Notes: generated by a model not told the origin, from the sequence alone. Shown: positions 1 through 5,685, numbered from the stretch's first letter. The stretch: DNA of 5,887 nucleotides from Pseudomonadota bacterium (GCA_021819535.1 JAKAQU010000199.1:1-5887); one strand, 5' to 3'. Numbers and translations: made by a program.

Positions 1-1
1 A

Positions 2-133
2 CCGCCCGGATCGCGTCATCATCAAGGCGGGCTCAGCGATCTCGGCGGGCCGGAGGCGCTCCGCCTCCTCGCCGCCGTCGCCCGCGCGACCGGAGAGGAA
101 GGCCTCGCCATGCCGGCCGCCGGCCGCGCCTGA
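2..133 (+). CDS. 3' end of an unidentified gene (partial)
   Basis: The window opens inside an open frame that ends in TGA at 131-133. Only about 43 C-terminal residues are visible, including a Leu/Ala-rich stretch (EALRLLAAVARATGEEG) that would suit an amphipathic helix, then an Ala/Gly tail. Among the three forward frames this one has the strongest G/C third-position bias, as expected for a real gene in this genome; the other two give Arg/Pro-rich shadow translations. No family can be recognised from so short a tail, and the start lies outside the window. It converges on the minus-strand RTX-like gene, whose stop codon is 41 bp away. Confidence is moderate that it is coding; function is unknown. 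Confidence 0.45.
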   Translation, partial: PPGSRHHQGGLSDLGGPEALRLLAAVARATGEEGLAMPAAGRA

Positions 134-141
134 CCCGCCGG

Positions 142-156
142 CCCGGCATGCCCGGG
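142..156. terminator. Candidate bidirectional hairpin between convergent genes
   Basis: CCCGG at 142-146 can pair with CCGGG at 152-156 around a 5-base loop. An alternative wider pairing, GACCCG at 132-137 with CGGGTC at 153-158, overlaps it. The site lies in the 41-bp gap between two converging stop codons, where a shared terminator is expected. There is no T tract on either side, so it is not a classical intrinsic terminator, and GC-rich DNA yields such short stems by chance. Confidence 0.25.
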
Positions 157-174
157 TCTAATCTCGATCCGGAG

Positions 175-1617
175 CTAGACGAAGGCGGCGTGGGTGAGCG
201 GCCCGGTATAGCCGACCAGGGTTACCTTCGTATGATCGGGTAGCGTGAAGCTGGTCGAACCGCTGGCGACCGTCGCGCTCGCCACCGCGTTCGTTGCCGT
301 GCCGCTCGCATAGCCATCCAGAACCAGCCCGGCATTGGCCGGATTGAAGCCGTTGATATCGACGGTGCCGCCGCTCCCGCCATTGACGAAGCCGATCAGC
401 GTATAGCCGCTCGAATCGTAGATCGTGTTGGTGCCGCTCCCGGCCTGGACATAATCGATGCCCTGGCTGCCATAGATCGTGTTGTTGCCGGTGCCGGTGA
501 AAATATAGCTGAAATCGGTGTTGCTGTTGCCGCCGTAGATGGTGTTGTTGCCGGCGACCGGGATCACCCAGTCGGTCGCGCCGCTGGCGTTCAGCGGCCC
601 GCCGAAAATATTGCCGGTCGCGTTCTGGTTGCCGAACATGTAGCTGCTGCCGTTAGCACTCCCGATCAGCGTGCTCGCAGTCGCGTTCGGCCCGGCGACG
701 ATGATATTGCCCGATCCCTCGCCATAGACGATGTCATCGGCGCTCTGCGCGACGAGGGCGTTGTTGCCGCCGGTGCCGCCGACCAACTCTTCGCCGCTGC
801 TGGTGCCGCCGAAAGCGGTGACATTGCCGGTCGCGCCGAAGACGCTGAGCGCGCCGGCCCCGCCGATCACCGTCCCGGTGCCGCCGGGAAGGCTCGTATT
901 GCTCGTCGAGCCATCGATGAAGGTGAGGCTCGACGTATTGCCGAATGTGAGCGCAGGGCCGATCGCCTTCACGGTATCAGCCGCCCCCGCGCCGGAGACG
1001 GTGGTGCCGACGATCGTATCCGTGCCCTCGGAATAGATGATGTTCTGGCCCGAGCCGAGGAACATCAGGTTGGATTGGGCGCTGCCGGTGATGGTGTTGT
1101 TGCCATCGGCGGCGACGATGGTATTCACGCCGCCCTCGAAATCGAAATACCAGCCCTCGATGCCGGTGGTGCCGGTCTGGACGACATTGTCGCCGCCGGC
1201 AAAGGCCGCCTCGCCGGTGGCGCTGGTAACGCTCATCGTCGTCCCGGCATTCGAGTTGACGACATATTGCAGGCTCGGGTCGGCGGCGTTGATCGTCACC
1301 GGCACCGTGCTGGCATTGACGACGGCATAGGCGTCCTGGTTGGAAAGATCGAGGGTCGATTGGCCCGGCGTCTGGAAATCGGCGAAAATCGCGGTCGGCG
1401 CCGAGGGATTGGGAAGGCCGAGGGCGATCTGGGACGGGTTGGTGATGAAATCCGATTGCTGGGTCGGGGCGTAATTCTCGATCGGATTGACGAAGGTCGT
1501 ATTGACGTAATTCGCCGAATTGGCGCTGGTGAAGGGGATGGTCACCGAATCGCCGCTATTATCGTAGGGGATGGTGAGATTGGCCCCGCCAACGACCGTG
1601 GTTACCGTCCCTGACAT
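175..1617 (-). CDS. RTX-like, Asn-rich beta-strand-repeat protein, probable type I secretion substrate
   Basis: The protein has 480 residues. I chose the ATG at 1615-1617 over an upstream in-frame ATG at 1687-1689 because AGGAGG lies 7 bases before it and the extra 24 residues are basic and unlike the rest. From residue 1 on I see no Cys, no Arg, only two Lys (217, 464) and about 30 acidic residues. There is no N-terminal signal peptide. Residues 1-140 are Thr/Ser/Asn/Pro-rich with little repeat structure. About residues 163-400 hold repeated turns of the form G-x-N-x-I-[IVT], such as GVNTIV, GNNTIT, GQNIIY, GNNTIY (twice) and GTNTIY. The last 65 residues (GFNPANAGLVLDGY ... LPDHTKVTLVGY) resemble C-terminal modules of secreted RTX-type proteins in Acetobacteraceae and Methylobacterium. 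Extracellular calcium-binding, adhesive or matrix roles are inferred. No type I secretion genes lie in the window. It could equally be a degenerate beta-helix that does not bind calcium. Confidence 0.8.
   Translation of the reverse strand: MSGTVTTVVGGANLTIPYDNSGDSVTIPFTSANSANYVNTTFVNPIENYAPTQQSDFITNPSQIALGLPNPSAPTAIFADFQTPGQSTLDLSNQDAYAVVNASTVPVTINAADPSLQYVVNSNAGTTMSVTSATGEAAFAGGDNVVQTGTTGIEGWYFDFEGGVNTIVAADGNNTITGSAQSNLMFLGSGQNIIYSEGTDTIVGTTVSGAGAADTVKAIGPALTFGNTSSLTFIDGSTSNTSLPGGTGTVIGGAGALSVFGATGNVTAFGGTSSGEELVGGTGGNNALVAQSADDIVYGEGSGNIIVAGPNATASTLIGSANGSSYMFGNQNATGNIFGGPLNASGATDWVIPVAGNNTIYGGNSNTDFSYIFTGTGNNTIYGSQGIDYVQAGSGTNTIYDSSGYTLIGFVNGGSGGTVDINGFNPANAGLVLDGYASGTATNAVASATVASGSTSFTLPDHTKVTLVGYTGPLTHAAFV
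421..1104. repeat. Dispersed short coding repeats in the RTX-like gene
   Basis: On the plus strand, near-copies of the word GATSGTGTTGTTGCC occur at 475-489, 538-552 and 1090-1104, with a one-base variant at 421-432 (GATCGTGTTGGT). They are the antisense of codons for the N-N-T-I turns of the protein. This is ordinary internal duplication in a beta-roll or beta-helix gene and not a separate genetic element, but it marks sites prone to recombination or slippage. Confidence 0.6.
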
Positions 1618-1624
1618 GTCATGC

Positions 1625-1630
1625 CCTCCT
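1625..1630 (-). promoter_or_regulatory. Shine-Dalgarno site of the RTX-like gene
   Basis: CCTCCT on the plus strand reads AGGAGG on the minus strand, a full consensus site, 7 bases before the ATG at 1617. This fixes the start and rejects the longer reading from 1689. Confidence 0.85.
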
Positions 1631-1644
1631 ATTGGTGGCGCCGT

Positions 1645-1656
1645 GTTCGGCCGAAC
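1645..1656. promoter_or_regulatory. Perfect 12-bp palindrome upstream of the RTX-like gene
   Basis: GTTCGGCCGAAC is a perfect inverted repeat with no spacer, so it would not form a stable RNA hairpin but suits a dimeric DNA-binding protein. It lies 28 to 39 bases upstream of the minus-strand ATG at 1617, around where a repressor could overlap a transcript start. No convincing -35/-10 pair is visible nearby, and the regulator is unknown. Confidence 0.35.
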
Positions 1657-1752
1657 GCTTGTTTTTGGCATGCCGCGACCGGGAGGCAACGGGGGAGGTG
1701 CCAGGATGACGAAGGTTTAACATCACGTTCGGGCGAGAGCCGCGGTGAGCGC

Positions 1753-1796
1753 GGTTTGACCACGGGCGGTTTGATCACGGGCGGGTTTGACCAAGC
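1753..1796. repeat. Three tandem 15-bp units upstream of the sulfur genes
   Basis: GGTTTGACCACGGGC (1753-1767) is followed directly by GGTTTGATCACGGGC (1768-1782), differing at one base, and then by GGGTTTGACCAAGC (1783-1796), which repeats the core with one inserted G and a diverged end. Each unit contains TTTGAYCA, and the middle copy has a palindromic TGATCA. The array ends about 55 bases before the GTG start at 1851. Such arrays often bind regulators cooperatively; each core also carries a TTGACC or TTGATC -35-like hexamer, but no good -10 is placed 16-18 bases downstream. A regulatory role is inferred. Confidence 0.5.
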
Positions 1797-1838
1797 AAGG
1801 GGAGCGCGCGAAATTGCCCCTTTCCTCACGTCATTCAC

Positions 1839-1843
1839 AGGAG
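1839..1843 (+). promoter_or_regulatory. Shine-Dalgarno site supporting a GTG start
   Basis: AGGAG lies 7 bases before the GTG at 1851-1853. It decides the start of the DUF442 gene, which has no ATG in a suitable place. Confidence 0.8.
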
Positions 1844-1850
1844 CGGTTCG

Positions 1851-2297
1851 GTGCAAGCAAAGAAAATCCACCAAAAATTGAGCGTCTCTCCCCAACTCGC
1901 ATCCGAGGATTTCGCGGCCCTGGCGGCCTCCGGCGTTCATGTCGTCATCAACAACCGCCCCGACAACGAGGATCCCGGGCAGATGTCGGCGTCCGATGCC
2001 GCCAAGCTCGCGGCCAAGCACGGCCTTGCCTATCATCATATCCCGATCACCACCGCCGAGATCCCCGCCGAGGCCGTCACCCGTTTCGGCGAGGTGCTGG
2101 AGAAAGTGCCCGGCCCGGTGCATGCGCATTGCCGCTCCGGCACGCGCTCGGCGCTGCTTTGGGCGCTGCATCAGGTTTTATCGGGAAAAATGACGGCCGA
2201 CGAAGCCTGTGCCGCGGCGTCGGCGCACGGTTTCGATCTCCGCGCGTCCGTTGCTCACCACGCGGCGAAGCTCTCTTCCCACCACAAAAAATCCTGA
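1851..2297 (+). CDS. TIGR01244/DUF442 family phosphatase-like sulfurtransferase
   Basis: The protein has 148 residues from a GTG start with a good Shine-Dalgarno site. Residues 3-40 (KIHQKLSVSPQL ... ASGVHVVINNRPDNED) match the family's N-terminal pattern of a fixed prediction helix followed by the VINNRPD strand and turn. Residues 93-100 are HCRSGTRS, the H-C-x-x-G-x-R anion-binding loop of the tyrosine-phosphatase fold, with Cys94 and Arg99 as the expected catalytic pair. A second Cys sits at 120. The family is also found fused to a persulfide dioxygenase (ETHE1-like) domain in Blh proteins, where it is tied to sulfide and persulfide chemistry; that sets the likely role here. This copy stands alone, with no dioxygenase domain. 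It has no signal peptide, so it is cytoplasmic. The next gene begins 7 bases after its stop, so the two are probably one operon. A true phosphatase activity cannot be excluded. Confidence 0.88.
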   Translation: MQAKKIHQKLSVSPQLASEDFAALAASGVHVVINNRPDNEDPGQMSASDAAKLAAKHGLAYHHIPITTAEIPAEAVTRFGEVLEKVPGPVHAHCRSGTRSALLWALHQVLSGKMTADEACAAASAHGFDLRASVAHHAAKLSSHHKKS

Positions 2298-2304
2298 ACG
2301 CTGG

Positions 2305-3093
2305 ATGGATTTGGCGCAGCCGGCTTTGGCCCTGCTCTGCGGTGGGGCGGTCGGCTTCGTGCTCGGGTTGATCGGCGGGGGCGGCTCGATCCTGGCAACG
2401 CCCTTGCTGCTCGCGGTGGTCGGCCTGCCGCCGCATCAGGCGATCGGCACCGGGGCGCTCGCGGTTGCGGTCAATGCCTTCGCCAATCTCGCGAGCCACG
2501 CCCGCGCCGGGCATGTGCGCTGGCGGCTCGCGGCCATTTTCGCCCTGGTCGGTGCGTTCGGCGCCGCACTCGGCTCGTCCCTCGGCAAGGCCTTCGATGG
2601 CGAAAAGCTGCTCGCCTTGTTCGCCTTTCTGATGCTGGCGGTGGGCGGGCTCGCGCTCCGCGATCAGCGCGCAGCACCCGCCGAGGCGCGAGCGCAGCCG
2701 CTCGGCGCGCGCCTTCCGCGCCTTGCCACAACCGGGCTCGGGGTTGGCCTCCTTTCCGGGTTTTTTGGCATCGGCGGCGGTTTTCTGATCGTGCCCGGCC
2801 TGTTGTTCGCAACCGATCTCAGCATGATCGAAGCGGTCGGCTCCTCCCTCCTTTCAGTCGGCACGTTCGGGCTCACGGCGGCGGCGAATTACGCGTTTTC
2901 CGGCCTCGTCGCCTGGGCGGTTGCCGGCGAATTCGTGCTCGGCGGCGTCGGCGGCGGCCTGCTCGGCCTGCGGCTTGCGCGCATCCTCGCCGCACGGCGG
3001 GCGGCTTTACGGCGGGTTTTCGCGGTGATCGTGCTCGCGGTCGGGGCCTATCTCCTGTTTCGCGCGGCGGGCAGCATAAGGGGCGGGATCTAA
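2305..3093 (+). CDS. TauE/SafE family sulfite/sulfonate-type membrane permease
   Basis: The 262-residue protein is almost wholly hydrophobic with short basic loops, and about eight membrane segments can be drawn (roughly 7-27, 30-40, 45-63, 75-92, 101-118, 143-168, 176-222, 236-254). The two internally related family motifs are present: G-L-I-G-G-G-G-S near residues 21-28 followed by TPLLL, and S-G-F-F-G-I-G-G-G near 151-159 followed by VPGLL. This inverted duplication is typical of TauE/SafE permeases, which move sulfite, sulfoacetate or other anions across the inner membrane. The ATG at 2305 is preferred to an upstream in-frame ATG at 2209, since the extra residues overlap the previous gene and are Arg-rich. 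No Shine-Dalgarno site is visible, so translation is probably coupled to the DUF442 gene 7 bases upstream. The substrate is inferred from context only. Confidence 0.85.
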   Translation: MDLAQPALALLCGGAVGFVLGLIGGGGSILATPLLLAVVGLPPHQAIGTGALAVAVNAFANLASHARAGHVRWRLAAIFALVGAFGAALGSSLGKAFDGEKLLALFAFLMLAVGGLALRDQRAAPAEARAQPLGARLPRLATTGLGVGLLSGFFGIGGGFLIVPGLLFATDLSMIEAVGSSLLSVGTFGLTAAANYAFSGLVAWAVAGEFVLGGVGGGLLGLRLARILAARRAALRRVFAVIVLAVGAYLLFRAAGSIRGGI

Positions 3094-3118
3094 AACCAGA
3101 ATGATCGATCGAGACGAT

Positions 3119-3149
3119 TGATTCAACCAAAAGCTTTCGTTTGAAATCA
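3119..3149. promoter_or_regulatory. Large imperfect palindrome upstream of the DsrE-family gene
   Basis: The core is TTCAACCAAAAG (3122-3133) followed directly by CTTTCGTTTGAA (3134-3145); 10 of 12 base pairs match, with AAAGCTTT at the centre. Allowing one bulged A, the arms extend to TGATT and AATCA. A second perfect dyad, TTGATTCAA (3118-3126), overlaps the left arm. With no loop, the sequence suits a DNA operator better than an RNA terminator. It lies in an A/T-richer gap of 114 bp and about 60 bases before the DsrE start, so that gene may have its own regulated promoter. I see no strong -35/-10 pair. Confidence 0.45.
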
Positions 3150-3194
3150 GCGTCTTTCCATGTCTTTTGGCCGAAATCGGCACAACCGATAAAA

Positions 3195-3200
3195 AAGGAG
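3195..3200 (+). promoter_or_regulatory. Strong Shine-Dalgarno site of the DsrE-family gene
   Basis: AAGGAG preceded by a run of A lies 7 bases before the ATG at 3208. It is much stronger than that of the permease gene and supports independent translation of this gene. Confidence 0.85.
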
Positions 3201-3207
3201 AAACCTC

Positions 3208-3696
3208 ATGCGACAGATATTTGCCCGCTTTCGCCCACTCGCCCTCGGACTGGTGCTGGCGGCGTTCGGCCTCGCCCTCGCGCCGAGCCACGGCATGGCG
3301 CAGATGCAGGCGCCGCCCGGCTATTACAAGGACCAGAAGGTCGTCTATCACAATGATGGCGGCGCGCCCGACAACGCCGCCTATTTCCGCATGCTGCTCA
3401 CCAATATCCGCAACCACGTCAACGCGGTGGGCAAGGATCATGTCGAAATCCGGGTCGTCGATCACGGCAACGGCGTGATCCTGTTCCAGCTCGCCAGCCA
3501 GGACGCCGATCTCGCCAAGCGCATCGACGCCTTGAAGGCGATGGGAGTGAAATTCCTCATCTGCTCCAACACCCTCGCCGAGCGCCATATCGACTGGCAT
3601 ACGCTCTACGGCGTCAAAGAGGGGGATATCGTGCCGAGCGGGGTTGCCGAACTCGCCCGCCTCCAAGGCATGGGCTACGTCTATATCCATCCCTGA
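3208..3696 (+). CDS. Exported DsrE/DsrF-like family protein
   Basis: The protein has 162 residues. Residues 1-31 form a signal peptide: basic start (MRQIFARFR), hydrophobic core (LALGLVLAAFGLALA) and a probable cleavage after GMA at 31, so the mature protein acts in the periplasm or is anchored there. The mature part has the DsrE-like order: strand KVVYHNDGG (44-52), helix with NAAYFRMLLTNIRNHVNAVG, strand VEIRVVDHGNGVILF, then helix RIDALKAMGVKF and a single cysteine at 119 in FLICSNTL. That Cys aligns by memory with the active cysteine of DsrE-type persulfide carriers and is the only Cys in the protein. The C-terminal helix and strand (VPSGVAELARLQGMGYVYIHP) complete the fold. It likely binds or relays sulfane sulfur, in keeping with the two genes upstream. 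The reaction and partner are unknown. Confidence 0.82.
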   Translation: MRQIFARFRPLALGLVLAAFGLALAPSHGMAQMQAPPGYYKDQKVVYHNDGGAPDNAAYFRMLLTNIRNHVNAVGKDHVEIRVVDHGNGVILFQLASQDADLAKRIDALKAMGVKFLICSNTLAERHIDWHTLYGVKEGDIVPSGVAELARLQGMGYVYIHP

Positions 3697-3700
3697 GCAA

Positions 3701-3733
3701 GCCGACTGAAATCGGCAGGGGGCATCGCCCCCT
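3701..3733. terminator. Double hairpin between convergent genes, probable shared terminator
   Basis: Two stems lie back to back: GCCGA (3701-3705) with TCGGC (3712-3716), then AGGGGGC (3717-3723) with GCCCCCT (3727-3733), a perfect 7-bp GC-rich stem with a 3-base loop. They fill the 47-bp gap between the DsrE stop and the antiporter stop on the opposite strand. A T tract is missing on both sides, so efficiency as an intrinsic terminator is uncertain. Confidence 0.5.
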
Positions 3734-3743
3734 GATCCCGCGC

Positions 3744-5003
3744 TCAACGGAAAAATACCACCCAGACGAGGCCGAGCGCCGGGACGAGGGCGATGCCGGC
3801 GCGGCCGATATAGCCGAAAAACCCCGGCATCCTGACCCCGCGATGGGCGGCGATGGCGCGGATCATCATGTTCGGCGCATTGCCGATATAGGTGAGGCCG
3901 CCGAAGAGAACCGCGCCGGCGCTGATGGCGCGGAGCACGTCTTCCGGCGGCAGCCCCGCGCCACCAGCCTGGCGGAAGAAGATCAGATAGGTCGGCGCGT
4001 TGTCGAGAAAGCCGGCGACGAAACCGCTCGCCCAGAAAGTGATGCCGGGCGCCAGCGGCCCCTTCGAGGTCGCGGCCAGCAAGCTGAGAACGGGGGTGAT
4101 GGTGATGAAAATCGCCGGAAAAAGCTTTATGATCTCAACAATCGGCGCCCACTCGAAGAGATTGGCTTCACGCACGGCAAGCGGCGTGATCATGCTCGCC
4201 AACCCGGCGAGGGCGAGGAAGAGGAGGCTTGCGGCCAGTCTTTCGCCAGCGATCTCCTGCCCGAGCAGCCTGATCGCGCCGGGATGCCACGCCTCCTGCG
4301 CCAGCACGGCGGCATTGACGAGGCCGATCAGCGCGACATTCCGCCAGCCACGCAGCCTGAGCTTCTGGCGCGGGGCGGGTGGCGGCGCCAATGCCGCCTC
4401 GCGCCGGTCGAGGAGATAGAAGCCGAGCAGCATCGGGAAGGCGAAAACCGCGAGCGGCCAGGCGAGATGCACGGTCGGCCAGAAAAACGGCACGCCCTCG
4501 AGAAAGCCAATATAGAGCGGCGGGTCGCCGAGCGGTGACAGCACCCCGCCTCCATTGCCGACCAGCAGAATGAACGCGATCACGATGGGGATCTTCCGCG
4601 CCCGATGAGCATTGGCGCGGAGCAGCGGGCGGATCAGCACCATCGCGGCACCGGTGGTGCCGACGACGCCGGCGAGCAGCGTGCCGGCGGCGAGCCAGCC
4701 GGTATTGCTCGCCGGCGTCCCGCCCGGCCCGCCCTGGATCAATATCCCACCGGCGGCGGCATAGAGCGCTAGGAGGAGGCTGATGAAGGGCAGGTATTCG
4801 ACGAGAATCGCGTGCCACGCCTCGGCGAAGGCCGCCGTCGGCCCGGCCTCGAGGGCGAGCAGGACGAGGAGCGCCGCACTCCACGCGGCCGCAATGGCGC
4901 CGAGCCGGCGATGCCAGAACCGGGGTGCCAGCATCGGAAACAGGGCGAGCGAGGCGAGCAGCCCGGCAAACGGCAGGGCTTCGAGGGCGGGTGGCGGTTG
5001 CAT
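3744..5003 (-). CDS. Sodium:proton antiporter / putative citrate-transport (PF16980-type) membrane protein
   Basis: The 419-residue protein is a polytopic inner-membrane protein with about 11 to 12 hydrophobic segments. Family landmarks, from memory of this ion-transporter group, are: PFAGLL ... MLAPRFWH (11-31), EYLPFISLL (69-77), NTGWLAAGTLLAGVVGTTGAAM then LIRPLLRAN (100-131), the re-entrant G-N-G-G-G-V-L-S-P-L-G-D-P-P near 149-162 with an Asp in the pore motif, FLDNAPTYL (332-340) and YIGNAPNMM (372-380). The paired L-D-N-A-P-T and I-G-N-A-P-N motifs fit an inverted-repeat transporter of the Na+/H+ antiporter or citrate superfamily. The start at 5003 follows these landmarks; 49 residues upstream in the same frame are Arg-rich and overlap the divergent gene. 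No clear Shine-Dalgarno site precedes the ATG. The transported ion is inferred only. Confidence 0.82.
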   Translation of the reverse strand: MQPPPALEALPFAGLLASLALFPMLAPRFWHRRLGAIAAAWSAALLVLLALEAGPTAAFAEAWHAILVEYLPFISLLLALYAAAGGILIQGGPGGTPASNTGWLAAGTLLAGVVGTTGAAMVLIRPLLRANAHRARKIPIVIAFILLVGNGGGVLSPLGDPPLYIGFLEGVPFFWPTVHLAWPLAVFAFPMLLGFYLLDRREAALAPPPAPRQKLRLRGWRNVALIGLVNAAVLAQEAWHPGAIRLLGQEIAGERLAASLLFLALAGLASMITPLAVREANLFEWAPIVEIIKLFPAIFITITPVLSLLAATSKGPLAPGITFWASGFVAGFLDNAPTYLIFFRQAGGAGLPPEDVLRAISAGAVLFGGLTYIGNAPNMMIRAIAAHRGVRMPGFFGYIGRAGIALVPALGLVWVVFFR

Positions 5004-5040
5004 GGCGGGCAGGGTGCAAGTAACCTCATTGCGGCGCAAA

Positions 5041-5068
5041 CGAATTCGGCGCCGAGATGAGGGAATTC
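5041..5068. promoter_or_regulatory. Cluster of dyads between divergent antiporter and coxG genes
   Basis: CGAATTCG (5041-5048) overlaps the perfect palindrome TCGGCGCCGA (5046-5055), and a second GAATTC begins at 5063, exactly 21 bases after the first (5042), about two helical turns. The whole intergenic stretch between the two chosen starts is 89 bp (5004-5092) and must hold both promoters. No convincing -35/-10 elements are visible. A regulatory role is a guess. Confidence 0.25.
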
Positions 5069-5092
5069 GATGATCGCGATGGACCAGACCCG

Positions 5093-5677
5093 ATGGATAT
5101 GACGGGCGAGCGGCGCATTCCGGCGCCGCGCGAGGAAGTTTGGGCGGCACTCAACGACCCGGAGGTCTTGAAGGCCGCCATCCCGGGCTGCGAGAGCCTG
5201 GAAAAAACCTCAGAGACCGAGATGAAGGCGATGGCAGCGGTGAAAATCGGCCCGATCTCGGCCCGTTTCACCGGCAAAGTGCAGCTTTCCGACATCGACC
5301 CGCCGAACGGCTATACCATCGGCGGCGAAGGGCAGGGCGGGGTCGCCGGTTTCGCCAAGGGCGGGGCCAAGGTCAGGCTCGACCCGGATGGCGCGGGCAC
5401 GCTGCTCCGCTATGAGGTCAATGCCCAGGTCGGCGGCAAGATCGCGCAGCTCGGCGCGCGGCTGATCGATGCGACGGCAAAATCCATGGCCGATCAGTTC
5501 TTCAACCGCTTCACGGCGCATCTGACGCCCGCGGAAGCGGCGCCGTCGGGCGAGATGCGGGAGGCCGAGGCGCCCCTTGGCGCGCCGCGCGAGGTCATGG
5601 GGCTGCCGATGGCCGCCTGGATCGGCGGCGTCATCTTCCTCGCCATTCTCCTTCTGCTTTTCGGATCCCTGCTCTAG
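5093..5677 (+). CDS. coxG: CoxG family SRPBCC protein (carbon monoxide dehydrogenase subunit G)
   Basis: The 194-residue protein begins MDMTGERRIPAPREEVWAAL, then NDPEVLKAAIPGCESLEK, the standard CoxG opening, so the ATG at 5093 is preferred to the in-frame ATG at 5057 that adds 12 unrelated residues. Residues 1-145 form the SRPBCC (START-like) domain, including VKIGPISARFTGKVQL and the G-E-G-Q-G-G-V-A-G-F-A-K-G strand-turn near 78-90. A Pro/Ala/Glu linker (about 146-170) leads to one C-terminal membrane helix (about 173-193), so the domain is tethered to the inner membrane facing the cytoplasm. In CO dehydrogenase clusters CoxG helps recruit the enzyme to the membrane; related copies serve other molybdenum hydroxylases. 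No hydroxylase gene is visible here. No good Shine-Dalgarno site is seen. The next gene starts within 9 bases or overlaps. Confidence 0.88.
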   Translation: MDMTGERRIPAPREEVWAALNDPEVLKAAIPGCESLEKTSETEMKAMAAVKIGPISARFTGKVQLSDIDPPNGYTIGGEGQGGVAGFAKGGAKVRLDPDGAGTLLRYEVNAQVGGKIAQLGARLIDATAKSMADQFFNRFTAHLTPAEAAPSGEMREAEAPLGAPREVMGLPMAAWIGGVIFLAILLLLFGSLL

Positions 5678-5685
5678 TGGCGCAA

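Noticed and set aside
1075..1614. Long plus-strand open frame opposite the RTX-like gene
   Set aside because: It is Arg/Gly/Ile-rich, lies wholly antisense to a well-supported gene and has no recognisable domain; it follows from the biased codons of the repeat gene.
1618..1689. N-terminal extension of the RTX-like protein from an upstream ATG
   Set aside because: The full AGGAGG site sits inside this stretch, 7 bases before the downstream ATG, and the extra residues are basic and unlike the rest.
1787..1815. TTGACC as a -35 element with GAAATT as a -10
   Set aside because: The hexamer spacing is acceptable but GAAATT is a poor match to a -10 consensus, so I do not call a promoter.
3007..3747. 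Minus-strand frame antisense to the DsrE-family gene
   Set aside because: The plus-strand gene has a strong ribosome binding site, a signal peptide and a known fold; the antisense frame runs across the intergenic gap without start support.
3843..4538. Plus-strand frame of 231 residues antisense to the antiporter
   Set aside because: Arg/Glu/Gly-rich shadow translation of a membrane-protein gene; no start signal or domain.
4168..5019. Minus-strand frame of 283 residues overlapping the antiporter in another frame
   Set aside because: It is very Arg/Ala-rich with no motif, and the antiporter frame carries all the family landmarks.
5070..5102. Ten-codon leader frame whose TGA overlaps an ATG at 5099 in coxG
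   Set aside because: It could hint at translational coupling, but it has no ribosome binding site and is too short to separate from chance.
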